DNA of 64,000 nt from Bacteroidota bacterium (lineage in GTDB: Bacteria > Bacteroidota > Bacteroidia > Chitinophagales > Chitinophagaceae). The notes under the pieces were generated by a model, which was not told where the DNA came from, ran no database searches, and saw nothing but the letters and a program-made list of their open reading frames with translations. The stretch lies in assembly GCA_030706605.1 (NCBI GenBank), contig JAUZOE010000022.1:1-64000 (forward strand). The letters are read 5' to 3'. Positions 38,429 through 47,061 of this stretch are shown here, one piece after another. Within the stretch, counting starts at the first letter, position 1; each line of letters opens with the position of its first letter. Position numbers and translations under genes: made by a program.

Positions 38429-38436
38429 CAAATTTA
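38429..38436 (-). promoter_or_regulatory. -7 box TAAATTTG of purM
   Basis: Perfect TAnnTTTG on the minus strand with only 4 bases (aact) to the purM ATG, which places the expected transcription start on the start codon. Confidence 0.5.
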
Positions 38437-38498
38437 TTGGCTGCGAAAATAAAACATCTCATCTTCTTATCCTCAATTGATTAACAACAGATATGTTT

Positions 38499-38506
38499 TA
38501 GTTTTG
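38499..38506 (+). promoter_or_regulatory. -7 box TAGTTTTG of ribF
   Basis: Perfect TAnnTTTG with 8 bases to the ribF ATG, so a leader of at most a few bases is expected. Confidence 0.5.
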
Positions 38507-38514
38507 CACTTTCT

Positions 38515-39492
38515 ATGCAGGTACACCGAGATATCAACAACTTACCTTTTTTTAAAAATGCTGCCATTACGATTGGCACATTTGATGGAGTGCATTCGGG
38601 CCACGCCCAGATCATTAATCAATTAAAAAAAGAAGCACGGCAAAACAATGGCGAGTCTGTTTTAATCACTTTTGACCCGCATCCCCGAATGGTGCTGAAT
38701 CCACACAAGGTGCAGGAACCTATTAAATTACTGAACACACTTGCTGAAAAAACAGAACTTTTAAATAAGCAGGAAATAGACCATTTGGTCATTGTTCCTT
38801 TCACACTGGAATTTTCTGATCAATCTGCTGAAGAATACATTTCCAATTTTTTAGTTTCCAATTTTCATCCTAAAACTATTATCATTGGCTACGATCACCG
38901 GTTTGGAAAAAACAGGGCTGGAGATTATAAATTGCTGGAAAAATACCAGGAACAATATAATTATAGTGTAAAAGAAATTCCGGAACATGTGCTTCACCAG
39001 GTAACCATCAGTTCTACCAAAATCCGCCAGGCGCTTAAGGAAGACGATATCAGCACAGCCAATGAATATTTAGGGTATGATTATTTTTTTACTGGTAAAG
39101 TAATTGATGGCAATAAACTGGGAAGAACATTGGGGTATCCTACTGCCAATATCCAGGTTAACCAGGAAAATAAATTAGTACCCGGAAATGGAATTTATGC
39201 AGTTGAAATAAGTCTGGGGATTGATTCGGAAAATTCAGAGTCCGGGTTTATTCCTGTTTCAAAACATGTAGGCATGATGAGCATTGGAATCAGACCCACA
39301 ATCGGGGGCACTAAAGTAGTAATAGAAGTAAATATTTTTGATTTTGATGAAAATATTTATGGCCGGATGATCAGGGTTTATGTAAAAAAATTTTTAAGAC
39401 CCGAAAAAAAATTCAATAAACTTGAAGAATTAAAAGAAGAGATGGCTAAAGATAAAATGAATACTCTTAGCTACTTTGGCAAACACACTTGA
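38515..39492 (+). CDS. ribF: Bifunctional riboflavin kinase / FAD synthetase
   Basis: 325-aa enzyme making FMN and then FAD from riboflavin. The N-terminal adenylyltransferase domain has TIGTFDGVHSGH (19-30) and STKIRQALKEDD; the C-terminal kinase domain (about 185-325) has GRTLGYPTANIQ. Complete and of normal length. Divergent from purM. Confidence 0.95.
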   Translation: MQVHRDINNLPFFKNAAITIGTFDGVHSGHAQIINQLKKEARQNNGESVLITFDPHPRMVLNPHKVQEPIKLLNTLAEKTELLNKQEIDHLVIVPFTLEFSDQSAEEYISNFLVSNFHPKTIIIGYDHRFGKNRAGDYKLLEKYQEQYNYSVKEIPEHVLHQVTISSTKIRQALKEDDISTANEYLGYDYFFTGKVIDGNKLGRTLGYPTANIQVNQENKLVPGNGIYAVEISLGIDSENSESGFIPVSKHVGMMSIGIRPTIGGTKVVIEVNIFDFDENIYGRMIRVYVKKFLRPEKKFNKLEELKEEMAKDKMNTLSYFGKHT

Positions 39493-39522
39493 ATTGTTAC
39501 AGGGCATCTGCCTGCAATAAAC

Positions 39523-40530
39523 TCATTTATTCCCATTGATAATCTTATAAGATAGTTCCTTCATTAAAGAACCGGGGGAAACACCATGATTATTAATTCC
39601 TATGCTTTTTAAATTGTAATGGTGTAGTAATATTAATACTTGTTCCGTTTCCCAAAATGAATAATTCCTGATGGTATCCATTGCTTGCTCTACCAAAAAA
39701 GGATTATTGTAAAATAAAGGTTTCAAAGCTCTTTCACTTTTATCAGGCATTTGATAAATAGTCATGATTTTAGTGAAATATCCATATAGGGAAGGAAGTA
39801 CCAGTTGTATGGGTACGGCTTTAGGATTGGCTTCAAAATATTGAATGATGCGAATAGCTTTTGCCTGGTCTTTTTTGCTGAAAGCATGTTGCAATTCAAA
39901 TATATTGTACTCTTTGCTTACGCCAATATATTTTTCAATATCATCTGTGGTTATTAATTTATCTTTCCCAAGATTCATGGATAATTTATCTACTTCATTG
40001 ATAATTCTTGAAAGATCATTACCTACATGATCCACTAATAAAGTAAGCGCCTTGGGATTTATCTGCAGCCCCTGTGATTGAATATAGCCATTGGTCCAGG
40101 CGGGTAACTGATTATCATAAATTTTTTTTGACAAGAAAATTTCTCCGTGTTTCTTAATTAATTTGGATAAGCGCCCACGTCCATCCAAAGTTTTTCCTTT
40201 ATAGGAAACCACGAAAACCGTTGATAGTAAAGGTTTTTCAATATAAGCTTCCAGTTTGTCAATATCTTTCATTTGCTGAGCTTCTTTCAATAGTACAACC
40301 TGCCTTTCGGAAAACATCGGGTACCGGCGGCACGCGTTTAATATATCAACCCAGTTGGCATCTTTACCATAAAAAACAGTAAGGTTAAATTCTGCATCAG
40401 CCTGGGAAAGAATTTTTTTCTCTGCATAAACCATCACTTCATCTATAAAAAATTCCTCATCACCTTCCAGCCAATACAATGGCTTAAAAATATTTTTTTT
40501 CCAGTTAGCAATGATTGATAATGTACTCAT
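39523..40530 (-). CDS. holA: DNA polymerase III delta subunit
   Basis: 335-aa clamp-loader subunit that opens the beta clamp. It matches the HolA pattern: LYWLEGDEEFFIDEVM at the start, an AAA+-like fold without functional Walker motifs and a C-terminal helical collar domain. A -7 box ends 4 bases before the ATG. Essential gene, convergent with ribF. Confidence 0.9.
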   Translation of the reverse strand: MSTLSIIANWKKNIFKPLYWLEGDEEFFIDEVMVYAEKKILSQADAEFNLTVFYGKDANWVDILNACRRYPMFSERQVVLLKEAQQMKDIDKLEAYIEKPLLSTVFVVSYKGKTLDGRGRLSKLIKKHGEIFLSKKIYDNQLPAWTNGYIQSQGLQINPKALTLLVDHVGNDLSRIINEVDKLSMNLGKDKLITTDDIEKYIGVSKEYNIFELQHAFSKKDQAKAIRIIQYFEANPKAVPIQLVLPSLYGYFTKIMTIYQMPDKSERALKPLFYNNPFLVEQAMDTIRNYSFWETEQVLILLHHYNLKSIGINNHGVSPGSLMKELSYKIINGNK

Positions 40531-40534
40531 TTTT

Positions 40535-40542
40535 CAAAGATA
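40535..40542 (-). promoter_or_regulatory. -7 box TATCTTTG of holA
   Basis: Perfect TAnnTTTG on the minus strand, 4 bases (aaaa) before the holA ATG. Same leaderless geometry as purM and pyrE. Confidence 0.5.
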
Positions 40543-40657
40543 AAATTTTACCACTAACTTGTATTATTTTCACATTGGCTAAGGGTAAATCTTTTTTGCT
40601 TCTTGGCATGGTTTTGGAAAAAAAATTATATATTATTTAAAATCAAAAAACTAAAGC

Positions 40658-41641
40658 ATGAGTTACGAAAACTTTCCTGAAAGTGATGTGCCCGACAAAA
40701 ATGCGACAAAAAAGAACAGCCGCAATATACTAATGGGCATTTTAGTGGTAGCTTTATTAGGCACCTGGGCTTATATTATTTATGATAAAAATAAAAGCCG
40801 GATGGAAAAAGAAGACCTTACTACACAACTTGTTAACAGCGATTCTTCCAAGAATGAGTTGCAGCGCGAACTGGATGATGCTGCACTAAGACTGGATGCA
40901 CTAAAGACATCGAATGTTAAAGCCGACAGCCTTTTAAGAACGAAAGATAAGGATATAGAATCCCTGAAATCAAGGGTGCAATCTATATTAAACGATAGAA
41001 ATGCCACTAAAGAGCAACTTTCAGAGGCAAGAAGACTGATCGCCCAATTGAAAGGTAACATTGATACTTACACGGCGGAAATAGAATCTTTGAAAACAGA
41101 AAATGCTCAGTTAACAGAAGATAAAAGAATAGTAACTGAACAAAGGGATGTAGTTCAAAAAAATTATGACTCGGCGAGTCAGGTTATTAAGCAAAAAGAA
41201 AATGTAATTGATGTAGGATCTACTTTGAGTGCTTCTAATTTCAAAATAGAAGGCATACAGGAAAGAAATAGCGGAAAGGAAAAGGTAACTACTAAAGCCA
41301 AAAGAGTAGATAAATTACGAATATCTTTTGACATTGATGAAAACAGAATTACCACTTCAGGTATAAAAGATATTTATGTTGCCATTACTTCTCCAGACGG
41401 GAAACCTGTAATAGTGGATGCTTTAGGTTCAGGAAAATTTGTTACCAGGGATGGTGTGGAGAGACCTTTTACAAAAAAAATCCAAATTAATTACGTACAA
41501 GGCCAAAAACAACCTGTAACTGTTGAATGGTCTCAAAACAGTAATTTCCAAACCGGGGATTATAAAATTGAGATATATAATAACGGCTTCAAAATAGGTG
41601 AAGGTGTTCGTAATTTTAGGAAAGGCGGTCTCTTTGGGTAA
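40658..41641 (+). CDS. Membrane-anchored coiled-coil protein
   Basis: 327-aa protein with one transmembrane helix near residues 25-43 (ILMGILVVALLGTWAYIIYD), a long coiled coil from about 48 to 180 and a C-terminal beta-rich domain (about 190-327, KRVDKLRISFDIDENRI). The topology suggests an N-in inner-membrane protein with its coiled coil outside. I do not recognise a functional family. It lies just before the stress cluster but has no paired operator of its own. Confidence 0.7.
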   Translation: MSYENFPESDVPDKNATKKNSRNILMGILVVALLGTWAYIIYDKNKSRMEKEDLTTQLVNSDSSKNELQRELDDAALRLDALKTSNVKADSLLRTKDKDIESLKSRVQSILNDRNATKEQLSEARRLIAQLKGNIDTYTAEIESLKTENAQLTEDKRIVTEQRDVVQKNYDSASQVIKQKENVIDVGSTLSASNFKIEGIQERNSGKEKVTTKAKRVDKLRISFDIDENRITTSGIKDIYVAITSPDGKPVIVDALGSGKFVTRDGVERPFTKKIQINYVQGQKQPVTVEWSQNSNFQTGDYKIEIYNNGFKIGEGVRNFRKGGLFG

Positions 41642-41763
41642 ATAAATATTTAAATAGAATCATTGTAAAATAAATTCAATAGTTAAAAATTAACCTGGTA
41701 GTTATATTCATAAAAAATCGTGATGTTGGACAGCTATTAAATAGAAACAAAGAGTTGAACTTT

Positions 41764-41828
41764 TGACCACTGTCATTATTTTTACTGCCCACCATCATGG
41801 TTTCTACTTGTCAGACCCCATATCTTCG
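41764..41828 (+). promoter_or_regulatory. Paired FNR-like operator and promoter of hsp20
   Basis: Sites TGAC-N4-GTCA (41764-41775, perfect) and TGCC-N4-ATCA (41786-41797, one half degenerate) start 22 bp apart. The -7 box TATCTTCG (41821-41828) begins 29.5 bp from the centre of the nearer site. Confidence 0.72.
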
Positions 41829-41861
41829 TGTAGTTAAAATTTTTATTTAAAACTAAAAAAT

Positions 41862-41868
41862 AAGGAGG
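41862..41868 (+). promoter_or_regulatory. Strong Shine-Dalgarno of hsp20
   Basis: The heptamer aaggagg lies 5 bases before the hsp20 ATG. Such a perfect Shine-Dalgarno is unusual in this window, where most genes have none, and suggests high translation. Confidence 0.7.
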
Positions 41869-41873
41869 TTATT

Positions 41874-42326
41874 ATGACTACCAGAAATTTGGCAAAAGCA
41901 GGTGATTTGCTACCATTGCCATTAGTATTTGACGATTTCTTCAAACCCTGGAATGAATGGTTGGGGAATGGAGGTATATTGGGAAGTGCTTTGACAGTTC
42001 CCGCAATGAATATTACCGAGAATAAAGAAGATTATAAAGTGACTCTGGCAGCACCGGGACTGAAGAAAAGCGATTTTAAAATTGATGTAGAAGGTAATAT
42101 GCTAACCATTAGCAGCGAAAAAGAAGAAAACCGGGAAGAAAAAGATGTCCGCTATACCCGCAAGGAATATAGCTATTCTTCTTTTAGCCGGAGTTTTATG
42201 CTGCCCGAAGATGTAAAACAAGCTAATATTGAAGCAACTTATGAGGATGGCGTGTTAAAACTGAAATTGCCTAAAAAAGAAGAAGCTAAGAAAATGGCTG
42301 TATCAAAACATATTGCCGTTAAGTGA
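41874..42326 (+). CDS. Small heat shock protein, Hsp20/alpha-crystallin family
   Basis: 150-aa holdase chaperone that binds unfolding proteins. The alpha-crystallin domain covers about 45-140, with ITENKEDYKVTLAAPGLKK, the DVEGNMLTISSEK strand and the A-x-x-x-n-G-v-L motif as ATYEDGVLKLKLPK. Upstream lies a paired FNR-like operator and a perfect Shine-Dalgarno; downstream a strong terminator, so it is a single-gene unit. First member of the proposed stress regulon. Confidence 0.95.
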   Translation: MTTRNLAKAGDLLPLPLVFDDFFKPWNEWLGNGGILGSALTVPAMNITENKEDYKVTLAAPGLKKSDFKIDVEGNMLTISSEKEENREEKDVRYTRKEYSYSSFSRSFMLPEDVKQANIEATYEDGVLKLKLPKKEEAKKMAVSKHIAVK

Positions 42327-42347
42327 ATTAGCAAAGATCTGGTTTAT

Positions 42348-42378
42348 ACCCCGTTGCCATGGCTGCGGGGTTTTTTTT
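42348..42378 (+). terminator. Terminator of hsp20
   Basis: Stem accccg/cggggt (42348-42353 and 42366-42371) with an inner gccatggc palindrome, followed by eight T. Confidence 0.88.
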
Positions 42379-42448
42379 GGATATTATGAGCTGGCATAAG
42401 AAGCTATTATAATATAGCCTCTCAAGTCATGTAAAAACACTTGGGTTT

Positions 42449-43999
42449 TTAAAATTTTTTCTTATTATATATATTTCCATAAAATCGGACTGTTGCAGAT
42501 GAATCTACCCAGGCAGGACTATAGAGAACAAATAAAGGTACTTTTTCATTTACAGGCACAGAAATGGGTTTCTGATTATATAAACAACTTTTTTCAGTAA
42601 TAGTATCAACAGCAATGGTATTATCCTTTAAAACAAAACGGGCTAATTCGACCGCCTTCTCTACACGCATGCAACCATGACTAAAATATCTCCTGTTAAA
42701 ATCGAATAAACTTTTCAAGGGAGTATCATGAAGATAAACACTGTAAGGACTGTAAAAATTAAGTTTTATAATACCCAACGAATTATCACAGCCAGTTGAT
42801 TGACGCAATGTATAAGGAAAATAATTAGCGCTGAGCGCTTTCCAGTTAACGGAAAAAGGCAGGATTATTTCCCCGTGTTCATTTAATACCTGAAAATTAT
42901 TGGCATTCAGGTAGCTGATATTCTTTTTAATAAGTGGAAGTAATTCCCGGCTGGCTATTTTTTTTGGAACAAACCAGTAGGGGAATAATATTACTTCTGT
43001 AATGTTACTGCAAAGAGTGGGAGTAGGAGTTGACTTTTTACCTACAATAATTTTAGACTCCTTTATTAAATTTCCAGGTCCATACATCAGTAATGTAGCA
43101 GAGGGGATATTTACAATAATAGTGTATTGTTCCTGCTCTCTGATACAACGTAACCAGCGGATAGTATTAAGAGCAATATTTAGCCACGAAATCCTTACTG
43201 ACAAAGGGAGATTTAATTCCCGCATTGTTGTTGTACCTAACACTCCGTCGTCCAATACAGAAAAAAGTTGTTGAGCCTCTTTTATTTTTTCCTTTAATTC
43301 ACCAGGGGTACTACTTCTACTCAGGGAATCAATAAGACCTAATTGATATAATTTTAGTATCAATGGCTTGTTTTCAGAATTCATTAGTTTTGACTTAATA
43401 CGGATTTCATGTTTTATGGCCGTATCCTTTAGCATCTTATTGTATTGAATAATTTTATTTTTAATAGCTATATATTCCGGAGATTGCATTTCAATCCTTT
43501 GTAAAAAACTACTAAACTGACCGGATAACAAAGAGGATGTCAATAATGAAGGGATATTAAAACAATCGGGGAAATAGTTTAAGCCATTATAGCCTATATC
43601 GGGGGAAATATTTCCAAATACCACGTCACGAAAAAAATGAATAGCCGCATTTGTAAAACGAATTTCGGCAATCAACGAATCTTTTATTGTCAATTTATTT
43701 CCAGGAAATTTGCGTATGAAATTAAAATGATAATCTTTTTCCTTTAATCCAAGATTGGGCGACATTTTTAAGAAATCAAGTAACCGCTTGCGACGCACTT
43801 CATTGTATAGCCAGACTATGTTATAATGATACATTTTATAAAACTCTCTAACCTGTTTAGGATATTCAACTAAACCTGATTTCTCCCAGGCATCTTTTGC
43901 TAAAAACTCCTGTAATGCTTCAGGGGGTATTTGTGCAGTAACAGATTGAGCTAACATACAAAATGCCAAGAAAATAATTATTTTTCTTATTTGTATCAT
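42449..43999 (-). CDS. L,D-transpeptidase (YkuD family) with scaffold domain
   Basis: 516-aa exported enzyme that makes 3-3 cross-links in peptidoglycan or ties proteins to it. Signal peptide at 1-22 (FCMLAQSVTAQ); a scaffold region up to about 270 includes a peptidoglycan-binding-like part (LFSVLDDGVLGTTTMRELNL); the YkuD domain follows with the catalytic SHGCMRVEKA. The start is the ATG at 43999, because the TTG at 44020 lies upstream of the proposed -7 box (44014-44007). It shares a paired operator with the divergent coiled-coil gene. Confidence 0.88.
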   Translation of the reverse strand: MIQIRKIIIFLAFCMLAQSVTAQIPPEALQEFLAKDAWEKSGLVEYPKQVREFYKMYHYNIVWLYNEVRRKRLLDFLKMSPNLGLKEKDYHFNFIRKFPGNKLTIKDSLIAEIRFTNAAIHFFRDVVFGNISPDIGYNGLNYFPDCFNIPSLLTSSLLSGQFSSFLQRIEMQSPEYIAIKNKIIQYNKMLKDTAIKHEIRIKSKLMNSENKPLILKLYQLGLIDSLSRSSTPGELKEKIKEAQQLFSVLDDGVLGTTTMRELNLPLSVRISWLNIALNTIRWLRCIREQEQYTIIVNIPSATLLMYGPGNLIKESKIIVGKKSTPTPTLCSNITEVILFPYWFVPKKIASRELLPLIKKNISYLNANNFQVLNEHGEIILPFSVNWKALSANYFPYTLRQSTGCDNSLGIIKLNFYSPYSVYLHDTPLKSLFDFNRRYFSHGCMRVEKAVELARFVLKDNTIAVDTITEKSCLYNQKPISVPVNEKVPLFVLYSPAWVDSSATVRFYGNIYNKKKF

Positions 44000-44006
44000 G
44001 TGCACA

Positions 44007-44104
44007 CAAATATATTTCAATGTGGCATCTTATAATAATGATAACCATCAAGGTTTCACTTGCTCACCATCATAATTTTTTACATTTCCTATAGAATACT
44101 TTTG
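44007..44104. promoter_or_regulatory. Shared paired operator with two divergent promoters (L,D-transpeptidase / coiled-coil gene)
   Basis: Sites TGAT-N4-ATCA (44039-44050, perfect) and TGCT-N4-ATCA (44061-44072) start 22 bp apart. Perfect -7 boxes lie on both sides: TATATTTG on the minus strand (44014-44007) and TACTTTTG on the plus strand (44097-44104), each beginning 30.5 bp from the centre of its nearer site. Confidence 0.78.
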
Positions 44105-44131
44105 TACTGACATATGTTTTATTTAAAACTA

Positions 44132-44539
44132 ATGGCTAATAATTTATACAATTCAGACGACAGATCAAAGGTCAGGCAGTTTCAGTATGAAAGTGATAAA
44201 TTGAAACGAAAATTGGCGTTTTTATTGCAGGAAAACGCACATTTAAAAAATCGGCTTGCAGAAGTATTGAAATTAAATTTTATGCCAGGGGATTTTTTGG
44301 AAACTGCAGAACAATTCCAAAATATTTTCATTCAAGAAGATATGATAATTAACCTGATTCGACAGGATGTTGCGGGAATGGATATATTGCTGGCAAGAGA
44401 CATATGCGAGGACGGGAACATTATAAAAACAGTGATACCTACACATAAAAAAATATGCAATGAATTAAAAAAAATCGAAACAATATTCATTGATTTAAAA
44501 GCACGTTTTAACAATTACCTTTTAGAAAATGCTTTGTAA
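44132..44539 (+). CDS. Coiled-coil protein of unknown function
   Basis: 135-aa cytosolic protein, largely helical, with a heptad-rich region DKLKRKLAFLLQENAHLKNR near residues 20-39. No known domain is recognised. An ATG at 44114 exists, but the -7 box at 44097-44104 puts the transcript start near 44109, so the ATG at 44132 (MANNLYN) is preferred. It converges with the regulator gene, with 1 bp between stops. Its place in the operator set makes it a candidate stress-regulon protein. Confidence 0.7.
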   Translation: MANNLYNSDDRSKVRQFQYESDKLKRKLAFLLQENAHLKNRLAEVLKLNFMPGDFLETAEQFQNIFIQEDMIINLIRQDVAGMDILLARDICEDGNIIKTVIPTHKKICNELKKIETIFIDLKARFNNYLLENAL

Positions 44540-44540
44540 T

Positions 44541-45584
44541 TTAATTCGCAAGGTTTTCCAGTTTTTTTTCGTTGAGAATAACAATAGTGCCATCCCGCAT
44601 GTCAATCAGTTTCTCATTTTTAAAATCCCCCAATGTTCTGATCATTGATTCGGTGGCTGTTCCTGCAATGGTAGCAAGGTTTTCTCGAGTGATATTAAGG
44701 GATGTTTTGTATTTTTTCTGGAGAGTAATCAATGAATCGGCCACTTTTTTTCTGAGTGAGTTGTATGCCATTTTTACCAATAGCTCCTCTATATCTGTTA
44801 TGTTTTTTGCCAGGAGAGTAATAAACTTTCGGGCTACTTCCTTGTTAATACTCATTAGTTCTTCAAAATCCTCTTTTGGAATTACGGACAGTTCTGTATC
44901 CTCCATGGCTACTGCAGTTTCTTTATAAGCAGTTCCTTCTAACAGGGCTACGTGCCCAAGGAAGTCTCCCTGGTTAAAGAGGCCGACAGCCAACTCTTTA
45001 CCATCATCATTAGTCTTGTATATTTTAACTTTCCCTTTTTGAACATAAAACAGCCGTGAAGGACGGTTGCCTTCAGAATAAATAACTTGTTTTTTTTTGT
45101 ATTTATTAATATTTCTATCTACTGTAAATGATTGTAAAATATCTCTGCCACTACTAACCTGCATCAGTTCATCCAAACCTTGAAGTCCTGTAGAAAATTG
45201 CTGCTTCAATAAATCCATTTTTTTTAAGCGACCCTCAACGGCAGTAAGTAGTTCGGTACCTTTAAAAGGCTTTGTCAGGTAATCATCAGCACCCAGTTCC
45301 ATTCCCTTGCGTAATTCCATCATTTCAGTTTTGGCTGTCAGAAAAATAAAAGGTATATTTTGTAAATTAGGATTTTTCTGTATCAGGTGGAGCACACCAT
45401 ATCCATCCAGCACCGGCATCATAATATCGCAGATAATCAGGTCCGGTTTTTTCTCTAACGCTATTTCTATGCCTGCTTTCCCGTTTTCAGCGGTAAACAC
45501 TTTATAATTGGCCAACTCCAATATCTCGGCAGTATTATCACGAATATTTTGATTATCTTCTATAAGTAATATTTTCTTCATCAT
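44541..45584 (-). CDS. Receiver-CRP/FNR fusion transcription regulator
   Basis: 347-aa regulator joining two input types. Residues 1-125 are a receiver domain with phospho-acceptor Asp53 (ICDIMMPVLDG), Thr83 and Lys105. Residues about 145-260 are a cyclic-nucleotide-binding-type beta barrel, and 275-347 a CRP-type winged helix. The recognition helix TATESMIRTLGDF keeps Glu312 and Arg316 at the places where CRP and FNR contact the TGA core. No FNR-type iron-sulfur Cys cluster is present. It lies downstream of a PAS histidine kinase and is the best candidate to bind the TGAY-N4-RTCA pairs of this region (inference). Confidence 0.9.
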   Translation of the reverse strand: MMKKILLIEDNQNIRDNTAEILELANYKVFTAENGKAGIEIALEKKPDLIICDIMMPVLDGYGVLHLIQKNPNLQNIPFIFLTAKTEMMELRKGMELGADDYLTKPFKGTELLTAVEGRLKKMDLLKQQFSTGLQGLDELMQVSSGRDILQSFTVDRNINKYKKKQVIYSEGNRPSRLFYVQKGKVKIYKTNDDGKELAVGLFNQGDFLGHVALLEGTAYKETAVAMEDTELSVIPKEDFEELMSINKEVARKFITLLAKNITDIEELLVKMAYNSLRKKVADSLITLQKKYKTSLNITRENLATIAGTATESMIRTLGDFKNEKLIDMRDGTIVILNEKKLENLAN

Positions 45585-45641
45585 AAATGAATTTTAAATG
45601 AATTATTAAATATTAAGATCATTTTATTATCTATATATAAT

Positions 45642-45763
45642 CTATTTTTATGCCTGATTTTCTTTTTCAACCGTAAAAACTTTATAATTACTCAACTCCA
45701 ATATGTGGTAGTATTGTTCCGAATATTTTGATTGTCTCCTTTAAGCTATATTTTCTTCATCAT
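45642..45763 (-). pseudogene. Decayed copy of the regulator gene's 5' end
   Basis: This 122-bp stretch aligns with 45461-45584, the first 41 codons of the regulator gene, with about 20 mismatches and two single-base gaps in my hand alignment. The reading frame opens ATG ATG AAG AAA ATA and then hits TAG at codon 6. Its ATG overlaps the kinase stop codon as ATGA, the arrangement of a coupled kinase-regulator pair. The intact regulator follows 57 bp further on. Confidence 0.85.
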
Positions 45764-46986
45764 ACTTTACGGGAATTAAATACCAGGGTCATTGTTGTTC
45801 CTTTTTCTAACATACTATCACAAGCTATTGTGCCATTCATTAGTTCAACGTATCTAGCAACAATATGTAAACCAAGGCCAGTCCCTTCAATATTAATTGC
45901 ATTTTCACCCCTAAAAAATCGTTCAAATAAATACGCCTGATCTTTTTTAGATATACCCATTCCCTGGTCTTTCACCACTATTATTAATTGTCCATCTTTC
46001 ACCGTACTAATAATTTCAATGTCAGTTTTTTCCGGAGAAAACTTAATAGCATTCGACAATAAGTTCATTACAATATGTTTCATAATTGAAGCATCCAGGA
46101 AAACAATTGTCTCACCCACATGGCGGTGTAGAATTTTTTGCCCAGGTTTTCTAACATCTTTTATTTCTTCAATGGTAAGATCAATCAATTCAGAAATATT
46201 AAAGTTGCTCCATTTCAGATGAATTTTTCCTTCTTCTATCTTACCTAATGATAAAAAATCGTTTAAAATATCTGTCAATGTATTTGCAGAAGCATTAATT
46301 CTTTCAATATGTTTCTCTCTTTTAGCCTGCTCTTCTGTGGAAGTATATTGTTGTAATAAATAAGCAGAAGACAATATAGTGCTGAGCGGTGTCTTAAACT
46401 CGTGTGAAGCAAGGGATATAAAACGGAACTTCATTTCATTCAATTCTTTTTCGCTGCTAAGCGCAAATTCTAAATTATTTTTAGAAGTTTCAAGTTTATT
46501 AAGTATTTCATTTAATTGTTGAGTACGTTCCTCTACTTTTTTTTCCAGATTATCTTTCAGGTCATATATTTCCTGTTCTGCTTTTTTACGGATGGTGATA
46601 TTATTAATAAAAGCAATTACAAAATTATCTTCGTTCTTGCTATAATGGCAAAGACTCACTTCCACAGGAAATTCAGTTCCATCCTTTCGTACCCCATATA
46701 AATCAATACCAATTCCCATTGCACGATTCTGCAAATGCATATTAAAATTTTCCCGGTGTTGTGTATGCTTTTGTTGCAATTGTTTTGGAATAAGCACTTC
46801 CACTTTTTTGCCAGCCAATTCATCTTCCTGGTAACCAAACTGGGCAAGCATAAAAGGATTCGCCAAAATGATCTCTCCTTGGTGGTTTGTAACAATAATG
46901 CCGATTGAGACATTGGTAAAGATGGACTCCACAAGATGTATCTTGTTAATAAACATCTTTAGTTTATTTTGTTTTAAAGATCCCAT
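45760..46986 (-). CDS. PAS-domain sensor histidine kinase
   Basis: 408-aa kinase without clear transmembrane segments, so probably cytosolic. One PAS domain (about 15-130) has VLIPKQLQQKHTQHRE and MGIGIDLYGVRKDGTEFPVE; a coiled coil spans about 135-185; the phospho-acceptor His195 lies in SLASHEFKTPLS; the ATPase has NLLSNAIKFSP, KDQGMGISKKD and GTGLGLHIVARY. His74 aligns with the haem-ligand His of FixL, but the distal Arg of FixL is Ile here, so oxygen sensing is not established. Natural partner of the receiver-CRP protein downstream. Confidence 0.88.
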   Translation of the reverse strand: MGSLKQNKLKMFINKIHLVESIFTNVSIGIIVTNHQGEIILANPFMLAQFGYQEDELAGKKVEVLIPKQLQQKHTQHRENFNMHLQNRAMGIGIDLYGVRKDGTEFPVEVSLCHYSKNEDNFVIAFINNITIRKKAEQEIYDLKDNLEKKVEERTQQLNEILNKLETSKNNLEFALSSEKELNEMKFRFISLASHEFKTPLSTILSSAYLLQQYTSTEEQAKREKHIERINASANTLTDILNDFLSLGKIEEGKIHLKWSNFNISELIDLTIEEIKDVRKPGQKILHRHVGETIVFLDASIMKHIVMNLLSNAIKFSPEKTDIEIISTVKDGQLIIVVKDQGMGISKKDQAYLFERFFRGENAINIEGTGLGLHIVARYVELMNGTIACDSMLEKGTTMTLVFNSRKV

Positions 46987-47061
46987 CCTGAAAGATTTTA
47001 AATTAAATCAAACCCGTTTCCGAATTTATGATATTTTTTTAACTTATTTACAGAAAAATCC

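Noticed and set aside
45760-46986. Calling the histidine kinase an oxygen sensor
   Set aside because: Only the His position matches FixL; the distal Arg is absent and the surrounding motif is common in non-haem PAS domains.
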